A DNA stretch of 64,000 nt from Sinomonas gamaensis (GCF_005876955.1 NZ_SSCL01000002.1:186001-250000); one strand, 5' to 3'. Numbered from the stretch's first letter, positions 27,931-36,986 are shown. Notes: a model not told the origin generated them from the letters alone. Made by a program: numbers and translations.

Positions 27931-28129
27931 TCAGGTGTTCGAAAGGCGGCTTTACGGTATTGGAAGTGCGGCCGCGGGCTTGGCTGCGGAACGATCCGGG
28001 CAGCACTGGTCTGTCGAGAATCCTAGCGGCACGTCCCGTGCGCCGCCGCCTCGAGCCTGGGGATGGGCGCGCATGACAGCAGGATTCGCCCGCCCGGAGG
28101 CCCGGTGGGACAATGGACGGACGGGAACA

Positions 28130-28552
28130 ATGATGAAGAGACTGACTGACGGGACGGGAACCGGGCCGGAGGACGAGCGGACCTCCGACGATCCGGAAGT
28201 CCACAGCATCACCACCGCGGCCCCGGGGCACAGCGAGGACATGCACAAGCGCATGGTCCGCTACGCCACGGCGATGGGCATCCGCATGGTGTGCATCATT
28301 CTGCTCTTCGTCGTGGACGGCTGGTTCAAGCTGGTCGCCGTCGCCGGCGCCGTGTTCCTTCCGTGGGTTGCCGTGGTCATTGCCAACGCCCAAGACAAGG
28401 CGGAGACCACGAGCGACTCCCTGCTCGACGCGCCGCCCGTCGGCGAGCTCGAAGCCGGGACGCCCGGACGCGCCGAGGACGTGGTGCTGGACGGGGAAGT
28501 CGTGGACGACACAGAGGAAGAAGATCGGGGCACGGAGGAGAAGAGCGCGTGA
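28130..28552 (+). CDS. DUF3099 family membrane protein
   Basis: A 140-residue protein of unknown function. The DUF3099 core begins at HSITTAAPGHSEDMHKR and carries two adjacent membrane helices (GIRMVCIILLFVVDGWF and VAVAGAVFLPWVAVVIA). The C-terminal about 55 residues are acidic and probably disordered. The start is uncertain: ATG at 28130 (double ATG) is chosen near the family's usual start; an ATG at 28073 is possible. The stop overlaps the next gene as GTGA, so translation is coupled to the small Cys/His protein and SURF1 downstream. Confidence 0.8.
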   Translation: MMKRLTDGTGTGPEDERTSDDPEVHSITTAAPGHSEDMHKRMVRYATAMGIRMVCIILLFVVDGWFKLVAVAGAVFLPWVAVVIANAQDKAETTSDSLLDAPPVGELEAGTPGRAEDVVLDGEVVDDTEEEDRGTEEKSA

Positions 28553-28791
28553 GCCTGCTGGGAATGGCGGGTGAAGGTCCGGAGGCTGCAGTGTGCTCCC
28601 GGAAGGGGTGCCGCAGCGAGGCAGAATGGCAGCTCCTCTGGAACAACCCCCGGATCCACACACCCGAGCGGCGCAAGGTCTGGCTCGCGTGCGGGGAGCA
28701 TCGCGACTGGCTTGAGGACTACCTCAAGACTCGCCTGCTGTGGCGCGAGACCGTTCCCCACCCGCAGCCGGCCGGGGACGGGGCCCGCTGA
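28549..28791 (+). CDS. Conserved small Cys/His protein upstream of SURF1
   Basis: An 80-residue cytoplasmic protein. C16 and C21 (C-x4-C in VCSRKGCRS) and C48/H51 in WLACGEHR look like one zinc site. Trp-rich WQLLWNNPRIHTPERRKVW lies between them. I recall similar small proteins in many actinobacteria, sometimes mislabelled acetone carboxylase; no function is known to me. GTG at 28549 overlaps the DUF3099 stop (GTGA) and the stop lies one base before the SURF1 start, so it is translationally locked into that operon. Confidence 0.78.
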   Translation: MSLLGMAGEGPEAAVCSRKGCRSEAEWQLLWNNPRIHTPERRKVWLACGEHRDWLEDYLKTRLLWRETVPHPQPAGDGAR

Positions 28792-28792
28792 C

Positions 28793-29707
28793 GTGTACCG
28801 GTTCCTCTTCTCACGCCGCTGGCTCACGTATCTAGGCCTCGCCATCCTCTTCGCCGTTGCCTGCGTGCTGCTCAGCCGCTGGCAGATGTCACGGCTCGCC
28901 GAGGCCCAGGCCGTCATCGACCTCGTGAATCGGAACTACGACGCCGCCCCGGTGCCCTTCCGGGACGCGTCCCAGCAATTCGAGCACCTCGCAAGCGGTC
29001 ACGAATGGGAGCAGGTGAGCCTTCGCGGCTCGTATCAGGTGGCGGACAGCCGCGTTGTCCGCAACCGCCCTCTCAATGGGCAGCCGGGCTACGAAGTGGT
29101 CGTGCCGTTCAAGCTCGACTCGGGCCAGACGGTGGTCGTCGACCGTGGATGGCTGCCGATCGGCAGTCAGGAGCAGGGACGCCCGGACTCCGTGCCCGCC
29201 CCGCCGTCGGGTGAGGTGTCCGTCGTCGTGCGTCTCCGCCCCAGCGAGCCTGCCCTCGATCGCGGCGCCCCGTCGGGCCAGCTGGCCTCCATCGATCTGC
29301 CCACCTACGCGGGTCAGCTGAAGTACCCGGTGCTCACCGGATCGTACGGGCTGATGGCGAGCGAGACCCCCGCCGCGGCCACCACCCCGACCCCGCTGCC
29401 CAAGCCTCAGCCCGACGACGGAACCCACCTCTCGTACGCCCTGCAGTGGCTCGCGTTCGGCGTGCTCATGTTCATCGGCTTCGGCTACGCGGCGCGCCAG
29501 CACGCGCGCAACCGCGCCATTGACGCCGCAGCGGAGGCAGCGGAGGCTGCCGAAGCGGCTCGAGGCCAGGGCGAAGATCACACCGAGGCGCAGCGGGCGG
29601 CCGACGATGCTGCGGCTCGCGCGGCGCGCTTCGTCCCGAAGAAGCGGCGGAAGCCCACCGCCGAGGAGGAAGAAGACGCCATCCTCGACGCCCAGGGCTA
29701 CCGGTGA
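28793..29707 (+). CDS. SURF1-like cytochrome oxidase biogenesis protein
   Basis: A 304-residue membrane protein. The N-terminal helix is WLTYLGLAILFAVACVLLSRW and the second lies near the C-terminus (WLAFGVLMFIGFGYA). Between them is the extracytoplasmic SURF1 domain with RNRPLNGQPGYEVVVPF and VVDRGWLP. A cytoplasmic Ala/Glu-rich tail of about 70 residues is added. SURF1 proteins help insert heme a into cytochrome oxidase subunit I, which fits ctaA/ctaB elsewhere in the window. GTG at 28793 starts one base after the previous stop. Confidence 0.9.
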   Translation: MYRFLFSRRWLTYLGLAILFAVACVLLSRWQMSRLAEAQAVIDLVNRNYDAAPVPFRDASQQFEHLASGHEWEQVSLRGSYQVADSRVVRNRPLNGQPGYEVVVPFKLDSGQTVVVDRGWLPIGSQEQGRPDSVPAPPSGEVSVVVRLRPSEPALDRGAPSGQLASIDLPTYAGQLKYPVLTGSYGLMASETPAAATTPTPLPKPQPDDGTHLSYALQWLAFGVLMFIGFGYAARQHARNRAIDAAAEAAEAAEAARGQGEDHTEAQRAADDAAARAARFVPKKRRKPTAEEEEDAILDAQGYR

Positions 29708-30189
29708 GCGCCTCACACAACGGCGACCGGCCCGCCGTCGAGCGCGTGCGCCAGGCGCTCCTTGGCGCGGGTCTGCCGGACAGCGTGCGCACCTTCGACG
29801 AGGACGTTCCCACCGCCGCGGCAGCCGCGGAAGTTCTTGGCTGCGATCTCGGGGCGATCGCGAACAGCCTCGTCTTCGAGCTCGACGGCGAGCCCCTTCT
29901 GATCCTCGCGAGCGGGGCGGCGCGCGTCGACACGAAGCTGGTCGCGAGGCAGCTCGGTTCGGGGAAGATCCGCAGAGCCAGCGCCGAATTCGTCCTCGAG
30001 CACACGGGACAGCGTGTCGGCGGGGTCGCCCCCGTTGGACATCCGCGGCGGCTCCGCACGGTCATCGATCTGCAGCTGAGGGCCTACCCGCTGCTATGGG
30101 CGGGTGCAGGGGACCATCAGTCGATGCTGTCGGTCACCTATGAGGACCTTGCCCGCGTGACAGGAGCCGAACCGCTGGAAGTGCGCTGA
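29704..30189 (+). CDS. YbaK/EbsC family aminoacyl-tRNA deacylase-like protein
   Basis: A 161-residue protein of the YbaK/ProX editing fold. Landmarks are the conserved lysine region CDLGAIANSLVF, the RVDTKLVARQLG helix and the GGVAPVGHP loop. It probably hydrolyses mischarged aminoacyl-tRNA such as Cys-tRNA(Pro), but the subfamily cannot be settled by eye. GTG at 29704 overlaps the SURF1 stop (GTGA). It is last of the DUF3099-small protein-SURF1-YbaK unit, with 3 bases to the convergent ABC-F stop. Confidence 0.9.
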   Translation: MSASHNGDRPAVERVRQALLGAGLPDSVRTFDEDVPTAAAAAEVLGCDLGAIANSLVFELDGEPLLILASGAARVDTKLVARQLGSGKIRRASAEFVLEHTGQRVGGVAPVGHPRRLRTVIDLQLRAYPLLWAGAGDHQSMLSVTYEDLARVTGAEPLEVR

Positions 30190-30192
30190 CGC

Positions 30193-31794
30193 CTACGCGA
30201 GCGTGATCAGGTCGAGGTAGTCCGCGCTCCAGAGGTCCTCGACGCCGTCCGGAAGGAGGACGACGCGCTCGGGGTTGAGCGCCTCGACGGCCCCCTCGTC
30301 GTGGCTCACCATGACGACCGCTCCCTTGTACGTCTTGAGGGCGCCGAGGATCTCGCGGCGGCTTGCCGGGTCGAGGTTGTTGGTCGGCTCGTCGAGCAGG
30401 AGGACGTTCGCGCTCGAGGCGACGATCGTGGCCAGGGCGAGACGCGTCTTCTCCCCGCCCGAAAGCACGCCGGCCGGCTTGTCCACATCATCGCCCGTGA
30501 ACAGGAACGAGCCCAGGATGCCCCGGACATCCGCGTCCCCGAGGTGATCGGGAGCGGCACGCCGCATGTTCTCCAGAACCGAACGGTCGGGATCGAGGGT
30601 CTCGTGCTCCTGCGCGTAGTAACCGATCTTGAGTCCGTGGCCGGGATGGATCTCGCCCGTGTCCGGCGAGTCGACCCCAGCCAGCATCCGGAGAAGGGTC
30701 GTCTTGCCGGCGCCGTTGAGCCCGAGGATCACGACACGCGAGCCCCGGTCCACCGCGAGGTCGACGTCGGTGAAGATCTCCAGCGAGCCATACGACTTCG
30801 AGAGCCCCTCTGCCTGGAGGGGGGTCTTTCCGCAGGGGGCTGGCTCCGGGAAGCGCAGGGCGGCCACGCGATCCGAGACCCTTTCCTCGGCGACGCCGGC
30901 CAGCAGGCGCTCCGCGCGCTTGGCCATATTCTGCGCCGCGACCGCCTTCGTTGCCTTGGCGCGCATCTTGTTCGCCTGATCGAGGAGGACCTGGGCCTTC
31001 TTCTCGGCGTTGGCGCGTTCCCGCCGACGCGCACGCTCGTCCGTCTCGCGCTGGGCGAGGTAGCGCTTCCAGCCCATGTTGTAGACGTCGATCACCGCGC
31101 GGTTCGCGTCGAGGTGGAAGACCTTGTTGACCGTCGCCTCGAGGAGCTCGACATCGTGCGAGATCACGATGAGTCCGCCCTGATGCGCCTTGAGGAACTC
31201 CCGCAGCCACGCGATGGAGTCGCCGTCGAGGTGGTTCGTGGGCTCGTCGAGGAGAAGGGTATCCGCGGCCGAGTAAAGGATCCTGGCCAGCTCCACACGC
31301 CGCCGCTGGCCACCCGAGAGGGTGCGAAGCGGCTGGTTGAGGATGCGGTCGGGGAGCGCGAGGTTCGCCGAGATCGCGGCGGCCTCGGCCTCGGCCGCGT
31401 AGCCGCCGCCGGCGAGGAACTCGGCCTCGAGCCGGTCGTAGCGGGACATTGCCTTGCGCTGGGTGGCCGGGTCGCCGCTGGCCATGGCCGCTTGGGTTTC
31501 GCGCAGCTTGCGGACGACGACGTCGAGACCGCGCGCTGACAGGATACGGTCACGCGCTAGCTGCTCCATGTCCGGGGTCCGCGGGTCCTGCGGCAGGTAG
31601 CCGATCTCACCACTGCGGGTCACCGTTCCGGCGGCCGGGATCCCCTCGCCCGCGAGGACGCGCGTCAGCGTGGTCTTGCCCGCGCCGTTCCGCCCCACGA
31701 GGCCGATCTTGTCGCCCTTGTCGATCCGGAACGTCACCCCGTCCATGAGCAGGCGGGCTCCGGCGCGGAGTTCGAGGTCCTGAACAGTGATCAC
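30193..31794 (-). CDS. ABC-F family ATP-binding protein
   Basis: A 533-residue soluble protein with two ABC ATPase domains joined by the charged ABC-F linker (about 235-300, rich in Arg/Ala/Lys). Domain 1: GRNGAGKTT, LSGGQRRRVELARIL, LLLDEPTNHLD. Domain 2: GLNGAGKTT, LSGGEKTRLALA, LLLDEPTNNLD. ABC-F proteins act on ribosomes, relieving stalls or protecting from antibiotics. The sequence is close to mycobacterial Rv1473 as I recall it, a housekeeping member. GTG at 31794 is the start, since MITVQDLELRAG is the usual N-terminus; the frame upstream is not conserved. Confidence 0.93.
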   Translation of the reverse strand: MITVQDLELRAGARLLMDGVTFRIDKGDKIGLVGRNGAGKTTLTRVLAGEGIPAAGTVTRSGEIGYLPQDPRTPDMEQLARDRILSARGLDVVVRKLRETQAAMASGDPATQRKAMSRYDRLEAEFLAGGGYAAEAEAAAISANLALPDRILNQPLRTLSGGQRRRVELARILYSAADTLLLDEPTNHLDGDSIAWLREFLKAHQGGLIVISHDVELLEATVNKVFHLDANRAVIDVYNMGWKRYLAQRETDERARRRERANAEKKAQVLLDQANKMRAKATKAVAAQNMAKRAERLLAGVAEERVSDRVAALRFPEPAPCGKTPLQAEGLSKSYGSLEIFTDVDLAVDRGSRVVILGLNGAGKTTLLRMLAGVDSPDTGEIHPGHGLKIGYYAQEHETLDPDRSVLENMRRAAPDHLGDADVRGILGSFLFTGDDVDKPAGVLSGGEKTRLALATIVASSANVLLLDEPTNNLDPASRREILGALKTYKGAVVMVSHDEGAVEALNPERVVLLPDGVEDLWSADYLDLITLA

Positions 31795-31837
31795 GTAAGG
31801 AGAGGCCTTTCGGGGGGTGCGCGGCCCGGACTGGGCC

Positions 31838-32848
31838 TCATACCATGCTAGCCGCCGAAACCCCCGCCCCTTCCCCCTGCCCTGCCCTCTGGGGCTGGGG
31901 CTGCGCCTTCTCCAATGGCTGCTGCCCGCCGTTCTCCTGCGCTTCAGCCTGCTTCCCGAGCCGCTCGCGCTGAGGCACGACGACGTACTTCGGGTCGCGT
32001 GTGGACGCCCGTCCAGCTTCGAATACGCCGAAACGGAGGAGCGCTGAGCCCGCGGCCACGGCCAGACCACCGAGCGCGCTCACCGCCCGGGACTTGCCTC
32101 CGCCCAGCGCGAGCCCGACCGCGCCACCGACGGTGCAGGCCTTCGAGAGGCGCAGCAGTCTTCCAGCCTTACCCGTGTGCAGGGTCTCAGTGGAGAGGTG
32201 GTCCCGGCGTTCCATGACCATGCTCATGGCGGTCTCCAGTACCGCGCCTCCGACAGCCATCCGTCGTGCCGGTCCTGCCTCGGCAACGGGCGAGAGGGCT
32301 GCCGCGACGCCGCCGGCCGATGCCGCGGCCGAGCCGGCGAACACGAACGGCAGGACGTCATGGGCGTCGTGCCACGTGGGCACCGCGGTGTCGCCGATCA
32401 GGACTGCCGTGTAGGTCGCGACCCCGGTTCCGGTCACGGCCGCGCCGAGGCCCGCCAGGCGCCCGGCTCGCGGCAGGAGACCGAGCACGTTGGAGGCCGC
32501 CGTCGCTCCAGCGAGCGGACCGTAGACCGAGAGGATCCAGGAACCCACGCTCATCGGCGAAGTCGGCTTCGCGACCCGGAGCATGTTGAGGAACCGGTCA
32601 GGACGACCGAGGTCGTGGACGAGCGCGACGACCGACGCGGAGATCGCGGTGAGGGCCGTGAGCTTGGCCGACCGTTCGAGCCCCGGACGCCCGCTGTGCT
32701 GCGCGCCCGCCGCGAGGAGCGACGAGGCGCCCGCGAGGCCGCCCGCGAAGATGTAGCCGGCGATGTCCAGCGCTTCCCACGTCGGCTCCTTCAGAATCGG
32801 CCGCCCGTAGTAGGAGGTGAATTCCTCCTTCTGCCGCCGCGGGCTCAC
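31838..32848 (-). CDS. NrfD-type membrane subunit of formate dehydrogenase
   Basis: A 336-residue integral membrane protein of the NrfD/polysulfide reductase family with about eight hydrophobic helices. It opens with SYYGRPILKEPTWEALD. It would anchor the catalytic subunits and hand electrons to menaquinone, replacing the cytochrome b556 subunit of E. coli FdnI. GTG at 32848 overlaps the beta-subunit stop (GTGA). The C-terminal about 50 residues are Gln/Ala/Gly rich and cytoplasmic. Third gene of the formate dehydrogenase operon. Confidence 0.9.
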   Translation of the reverse strand: MSPRRQKEEFTSYYGRPILKEPTWEALDIAGYIFAGGLAGASSLLAAGAQHSGRPGLERSAKLTALTAISASVVALVHDLGRPDRFLNMLRVAKPTSPMSVGSWILSVYGPLAGATAASNVLGLLPRAGRLAGLGAAVTGTGVATYTAVLIGDTAVPTWHDAHDVLPFVFAGSAAASAGGVAAALSPVAEAGPARRMAVGGAVLETAMSMVMERRDHLSTETLHTGKAGRLLRLSKACTVGGAVGLALGGGKSRAVSALGGLAVAAGSALLRFGVFEAGRASTRDPKYVVVPQRERLGKQAEAQENGGQQPLEKAQPQPQRAGQGEGAGVSAASMV

Positions 32849-33663
32849 TTCTTCGCTCCCCAGAACGCGAGGGCCGCCCCGGCCAGAAGGCCAGCAGCAG
32901 CGCCCGCCGCACGCTTCCACATCGCGGGCAGGTCCCTCGTGGTCACGATGGGATCCGGGGGAAGTCCGTACGTCTCGGGTTCATCCAGGAGGAGGAAGAA
33001 CGCCCCGTCGCCGCCCACGCCGTTGTCGGGATCGCGCCCGTAGAGCTGGGCGTTCTCCTCGCCGCGCTCCTTCAGCTCGACGAGGCGCGCGTCGGCCCGC
33101 TCCCGCAGCTCATCGAGCTCGCCGAACTGGATCGACTTGGTGGGGCAGGCCTTCGCGCAGGCCGGCTCCTCGCCCGCCTCGAGGCGGTCATAGCACATGG
33201 TGCACTTGAAGGCCCGGCCGTCGCCCTTGCGCTGGTCGATGACGCCGTAGGGGCAGGCCGAGACGCAGTAGCCGCACCCGTTGCAGATGTCCTGCTGGAC
33301 AACGACCGTCCCGTGCTCGGTGCGGAAGAGCGCACCCGTGGGGCAGACGTCGAGGCAGGCCGCGTGGGTGCAGTGCTTGCACACATCCGACGACATGAGC
33401 CACTTCACGCCGTCGTGCGCGGACGGATCGGTGGCGGGCACCTGCTTCTCGATGAACGCCACGTGGCGCCAGGTGTTGGCCCCGAGGGCGGAGGTGTTGT
33501 CGAACGACTCTCCAGTGATCTGGAGGTCCGTGTCGGCCGGGACATCGTTCCACTCCTTGCACGCGACCTCGCAGGCCTTGCACCCGATGCACAGGCTGGT
33601 GTCGGTGAAGAAGCCCTTGCGGGGGACGCCCACCGAAGGCATCCCGAGTTGGGTGACGCTCAT
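32845..33663 (-). CDS. Formate dehydrogenase beta subunit (4 x 4Fe-4S)
   Basis: A 272-residue ferredoxin-like electron-transfer subunit. All sixteen cysteines for four 4Fe-4S clusters are present: C25/28/31/35, C95/98/103/107, C127/130/133/137 and C154/157/169/173. A single C-terminal hydrophobic helix (AAGAAAGLLAGAALAFW) anchors it, as in E. coli FdnH. It relays electrons from the alpha subunit to the NrfD subunit. ATG at 33663 overlaps the alpha-subunit stop (ATGA). Confidence 0.95.
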   Translation of the reverse strand: MSVTQLGMPSVGVPRKGFFTDTSLCIGCKACEVACKEWNDVPADTDLQITGESFDNTSALGANTWRHVAFIEKQVPATDPSAHDGVKWLMSSDVCKHCTHAACLDVCPTGALFRTEHGTVVVQQDICNGCGYCVSACPYGVIDQRKGDGRAFKCTMCYDRLEAGEEPACAKACPTKSIQFGELDELRERADARLVELKERGEENAQLYGRDPDNGVGGDGAFFLLLDEPETYGLPPDPIVTTRDLPAMWKRAAGAAAGLLAGAALAFWGAKK

Positions 33664-36600
33664 GCCCTGACTCCTTCCATGCCGGTGTGCTCGTCAAGGC
33701 CGGTGTGCTCGTCTATGCCGGCGCGCCGGCGGTAGTCCGCAACCAGGCCAAGCAGGTCGCCGCCTCGGGGCCGGCGGCCGGGTCGGATGTCCACGGTGAG
33801 CGCCTTGACCTCCTGGATATGGACGTTCGGGTCCATGGAGATCGAGGAGAGCTCATTCATCGCGTCGCCTCGGCTCAGCCCATTCGGGCCCCAGTGGTAC
33901 GGCATGCCGATCTGATGGACCGTCCGGCCCTGGACCCGGAGAGGCTTCATCCTGTCCGTCACGAGGACTCGGGCCTCGATGGCCCCGCGGGCCGAGACGA
34001 GCGTGGCCCAGCCCCGGTTCGTCAGCCCGCGTTCCGCGGCAAGGGCGGGCGAGACCTCGCAGAAGGACTCCGGCTGCAGCTCAGCCAGATACGGGAGCCA
34101 ACGGGTCATGGCACCCGCGGTGAAGTGCTCCGTGAGCCGGTACGTGGTCAGCACGTAGGGGTAGACGTCGGCACCCGGCTGATTCCCGCTCGGGTGGTAC
34201 CGGTTGCCCTCACGGGGCAGGAGCTTGCGCAGAGGATTCCTCTGCTGGCCGTACAGCGCATTCTCGAACGGCGACTCCTGGGGCTCGTAATGCGTAGGCA
34301 TTGGCCCGTCGACAAGGCCCGCTGGCGCGTAGAGCCACCCCTTGCCGTCCGACTGCATGATGAAGGGGTCAGTGCCGGAGAGGGCATCGGGCCCCTTCGC
34401 GTCCTTGGGCGGTCGGTACGACGGCGGCTTGGTCGGCTCGAAGTCTGGAACGTCGTCGCCCGTCCACTCGCCGGCCTCCTCGTCCCACCAGATGAGCTTC
34501 TTCCGCTCGCTCCACGGCCTCCCCTCGGGATCCGCCGAGGCACGGTTGTAGAGCTCGCGGCGGTTCGCAGGCCACGCCCAGCCCCATTCGCGGCTTGAGA
34601 CGGTCTGCTCGGTGTGGGGCTTGCGGCGCGCCGCCTGATTGACGCCGTCGGCCCTGCAGCCGCAGTAGATCCAGCACCCGCACGATGTGGAGCCGTCATC
34701 CTTGAGCTGCGTGTAGGCAGACAGCGGCGAGCCATCCGCCGCCTTTCCATTGATCTCGGCGAAGACCGCGTCTGCGTCCGGCTCGTCCTGGGTTCCCACC
34801 GTCGGGTAATCCCAGGTGAGGTCCAGCACGGGCCGATCGGCGTCGTCGGCCGATCCTTCGAGCAGCTTGCGGATCCGCCGGCCCAGATGCCAGATGAACC
34901 ACAGGTCGCTCCTGCGGTCTGCTTCGGGCTCGATCGCCTGGTCCCGCCACTGCACCAGCCGGTTGGTGTTCGTGAAGCTCCCGGCCTTCTCGGTGTGGGC
35001 GGCGGCGGGGAAGAAGAACACCTCCGTGGCGATGTCCTCGGTGCGGAGCTCGCCGGTGGCGATCTCCGGGCCGTCCTTCCACCAAGTGGCACTCTCGATG
35101 AGGGAGAAGTCCCGGACAACGAGCCAGTCGAGCTTCGACATGCCGAGCCGCTGGAGGCGGGTATTCGCGGACCCCACAGCCGGGTTCTCCCCCATGAGGA
35201 AATACCCCTTGCAGAGGCCCTCGAGCTGGGCGTTGACCGTGTCGTACGTGCTGTGGCTCCCCGTGATGCGCGGGAGATAGTCGAAGCAGAAGTCATTCTC
35301 CGCGGTTGCGGCGTCGCCCCACCATGCCTTGAGCAGGCTCACGGTATAGGCGCGCATGTTGGCCCAGAAGCCGCCCTTCGCCGAGTCGGCCTCGATGTAG
35401 CCGTCCAGGTCGAGGTGCTGTTCGGCGTGAGGGGTCGGGAGGTAGCCGGGCAGCAGGTCGTACAGCGTGGGGATGTCGCTTGAGCCCTGGATGCTTGCAT
35501 GGCCGCGCAGGGCCATGATCCCGCCCCCGGGGCGTCCGATGTTGCCGAGAAGGAGCTGGAGTACGGAGGCCGTGCGGATGTACTGGGTGCCCGTGGTGTG
35601 CTGCGTCCAGCCCACGGCGTAGGCGAACGCCGTCGTCCGTTCCCTGCCGGAGTTGGCGGTGATCGCCTCGGCGACCTCCTGGAAGAGCGCCTGCGGCACG
35701 CCGCAGACCTGCTCGACCATCTCCGGGGTGTAGCGGGAGTAGTGCCGCTTGAGCACCTGGAAGACGCAACGGGGGTCCTGAAGGGTTTCGTCCCGCCGCC
35801 ACTCGCCGTGGACCCCAGGGCCGCCCGACCCGTGCGACTGGGGATGCGACGACTCGCCGAGCGCGCTCCCCTGCTCTTGGAGATGCGAATCGCGCTCGCC
35901 GGACGAGGCCGCCGCGTACCCGCCCTCGTACTGCCACGTCTCGGTGCTGTAGGTGGAGTTCTCCGCGTCGTAGCCAGAGAAGAGACCGTCGAGATCCTCG
36001 GTGTCCTGGAAATCGTCGCGGAGGATGGTCGCCGCGTTCGTGTAGTTCACCACGTATTCGCGGAAGTACGCATCGTGCGTGATGACCCAGTTGATGAGCC
36101 CGCCGAGGAACGCGATGTCGGTGCCTGCGCGGATCGGTACGAAAGTGTCCGCCATGGCGCTCGTCCGCGAGAACCGGGGGTCGACATGGATGATCTTCGC
36201 TCCGCGCTCCTTCGCCTCCATCACCCACTGGAAGCCAACAGGATGCGCCTCGGCGAAGTTCGAGCCTTGGATGATGATGCAATCGGCGTTCTGAAGATCC
36301 TGGAGATACGTGGTCGAGCCACCACGGCCAAAGCTCGTGCCGAGGCCGGAGACAGTGGAGCTGTGGCACACCCGTGCCTGATTCTCGACCTGGACGATGC
36401 CCAACGCCGTGAACAGCTTCTTGATGAGGTAATTCTCCTCATTGTCGAGCGTGGCGCCGCCGAGGCTCGCGATCCCCATGGTCCGACGGGTGCGGATGCC
36501 ATCGACGTCCCACTCCCACGTGTCGCGCCGGGTCTCGACCACGCGCTGGGCCACCATGTCCATCGCGGTCTCGAGGTCCAGCCGCTCCCAGTCCGTCCCA

Positions 36601-36923
36601 TGCGGCTTGCGGTAGAGGACGTACTTCTCGCGGGAGGCCCCCGTGGTCAGCTGGAGCGACGCCGAGCCCTTCGGGCACAGTCGCCCGCGGCTGATCGGCG
36701 AATCGGGGTTTCCCTCGATCTGGATGACCTGCTCGTCCTTGACGTAGACCCTCTGGGCGCACCCCACTGCGCAGAAGGGGCAGACCGAGGGGACCACCCG
36801 ATCTGCCGTCTCGATCCGCGCCTTCAGATTCTCAGTGGCGCGTGATTTCGCCGCGTGATGTCGGCCTGACGGATCGTGCTCCAGAAACTGCCGCAGAACC
36901 GGCCACTGCAGCGGACTTGCCAT
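33660..36923 (-). CDS. Formate dehydrogenase alpha subunit (Mo/W-bisMGD)
   Basis: A 1087-residue molybdopterin oxidoreductase, FdnG type. The 4Fe-4S site is C48-x2-C51-x3-C55 and C83 (RLCPKG). The metal ligand is Cys: RVCHSSTVSGLGTSFGRG has C186-H187 where E. coli has selenocysteine-His, and the codon is an ordinary TGC (36368-36366). No twin-arginine signal is seen at the N-terminus (MASPLQWPVLRQFLEH). A low-complexity Ser/Gly/His insertion lies at about 340-380. The C-terminus ends in a repeated DEHTG sequence. ATG at 36923 has GGGAGGGG upstream. It oxidises formate to CO2 and feeds the quinone pool. First gene of its operon. Confidence 0.93.
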   Translation of the reverse strand: MASPLQWPVLRQFLEHDPSGRHHAAKSRATENLKARIETADRVVPSVCPFCAVGCAQRVYVKDEQVIQIEGNPDSPISRGRLCPKGSASLQLTTGASREKYVLYRKPHGTDWERLDLETAMDMVAQRVVETRRDTWEWDVDGIRTRRTMGIASLGGATLDNEENYLIKKLFTALGIVQVENQARVCHSSTVSGLGTSFGRGGSTTYLQDLQNADCIIIQGSNFAEAHPVGFQWVMEAKERGAKIIHVDPRFSRTSAMADTFVPIRAGTDIAFLGGLINWVITHDAYFREYVVNYTNAATILRDDFQDTEDLDGLFSGYDAENSTYSTETWQYEGGYAAASSGERDSHLQEQGSALGESSHPQSHGSGGPGVHGEWRRDETLQDPRCVFQVLKRHYSRYTPEMVEQVCGVPQALFQEVAEAITANSGRERTTAFAYAVGWTQHTTGTQYIRTASVLQLLLGNIGRPGGGIMALRGHASIQGSSDIPTLYDLLPGYLPTPHAEQHLDLDGYIEADSAKGGFWANMRAYTVSLLKAWWGDAATAENDFCFDYLPRITGSHSTYDTVNAQLEGLCKGYFLMGENPAVGSANTRLQRLGMSKLDWLVVRDFSLIESATWWKDGPEIATGELRTEDIATEVFFFPAAAHTEKAGSFTNTNRLVQWRDQAIEPEADRRSDLWFIWHLGRRIRKLLEGSADDADRPVLDLTWDYPTVGTQDEPDADAVFAEINGKAADGSPLSAYTQLKDDGSTSCGCWIYCGCRADGVNQAARRKPHTEQTVSSREWGWAWPANRRELYNRASADPEGRPWSERKKLIWWDEEAGEWTGDDVPDFEPTKPPSYRPPKDAKGPDALSGTDPFIMQSDGKGWLYAPAGLVDGPMPTHYEPQESPFENALYGQQRNPLRKLLPREGNRYHPSGNQPGADVYPYVLTTYRLTEHFTAGAMTRWLPYLAELQPESFCEVSPALAAERGLTNRGWATLVSARGAIEARVLVTDRMKPLRVQGRTVHQIGMPYHWGPNGLSRGDAMNELSSISMDPNVHIQEVKALTVDIRPGRRPRGGDLLGLVADYRRRAGIDEHTGLDEHTGMEGVRA
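33682..33717. repeat. 18-bp tandem duplication in formate dehydrogenase alpha 3' end
   Basis: Two in-frame 18-bp units (33682-33699, 33700-33717) encode DEHTGL and DEHTGM at the extreme C-terminus. Probably a slippage product with no effect on the enzyme core. Confidence 0.7.
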
Positions 36924-36953
36924 GGGAAACCCCTCCCAGCCTCGGACCGCCGT

Positions 36954-36973
36954 CGCGTGATCTGTGTCACGCG
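36954..36973. promoter_or_regulatory. CRP/FNR-like palindrome upstream of formate dehydrogenase
   Basis: CGCGTGA (36954-36960) and TCACGCG (36967-36973) form a perfect 7-bp inverted repeat with a 6-base spacer. The core GTGA-N6-TCAC matches the CRP/GlxR-family consensus. It lies 31-50 bases before the formate dehydrogenase start codon. The regulator itself is not in the window. Confidence 0.65.
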
Positions 36974-36986
36974 GCGCACGGGAGCC

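Noticed and set aside
36366-36368. Possible selenocysteine codon in formate dehydrogenase
   Set aside because: The codon is TGC (Cys), not TGA, and the frame is intact.
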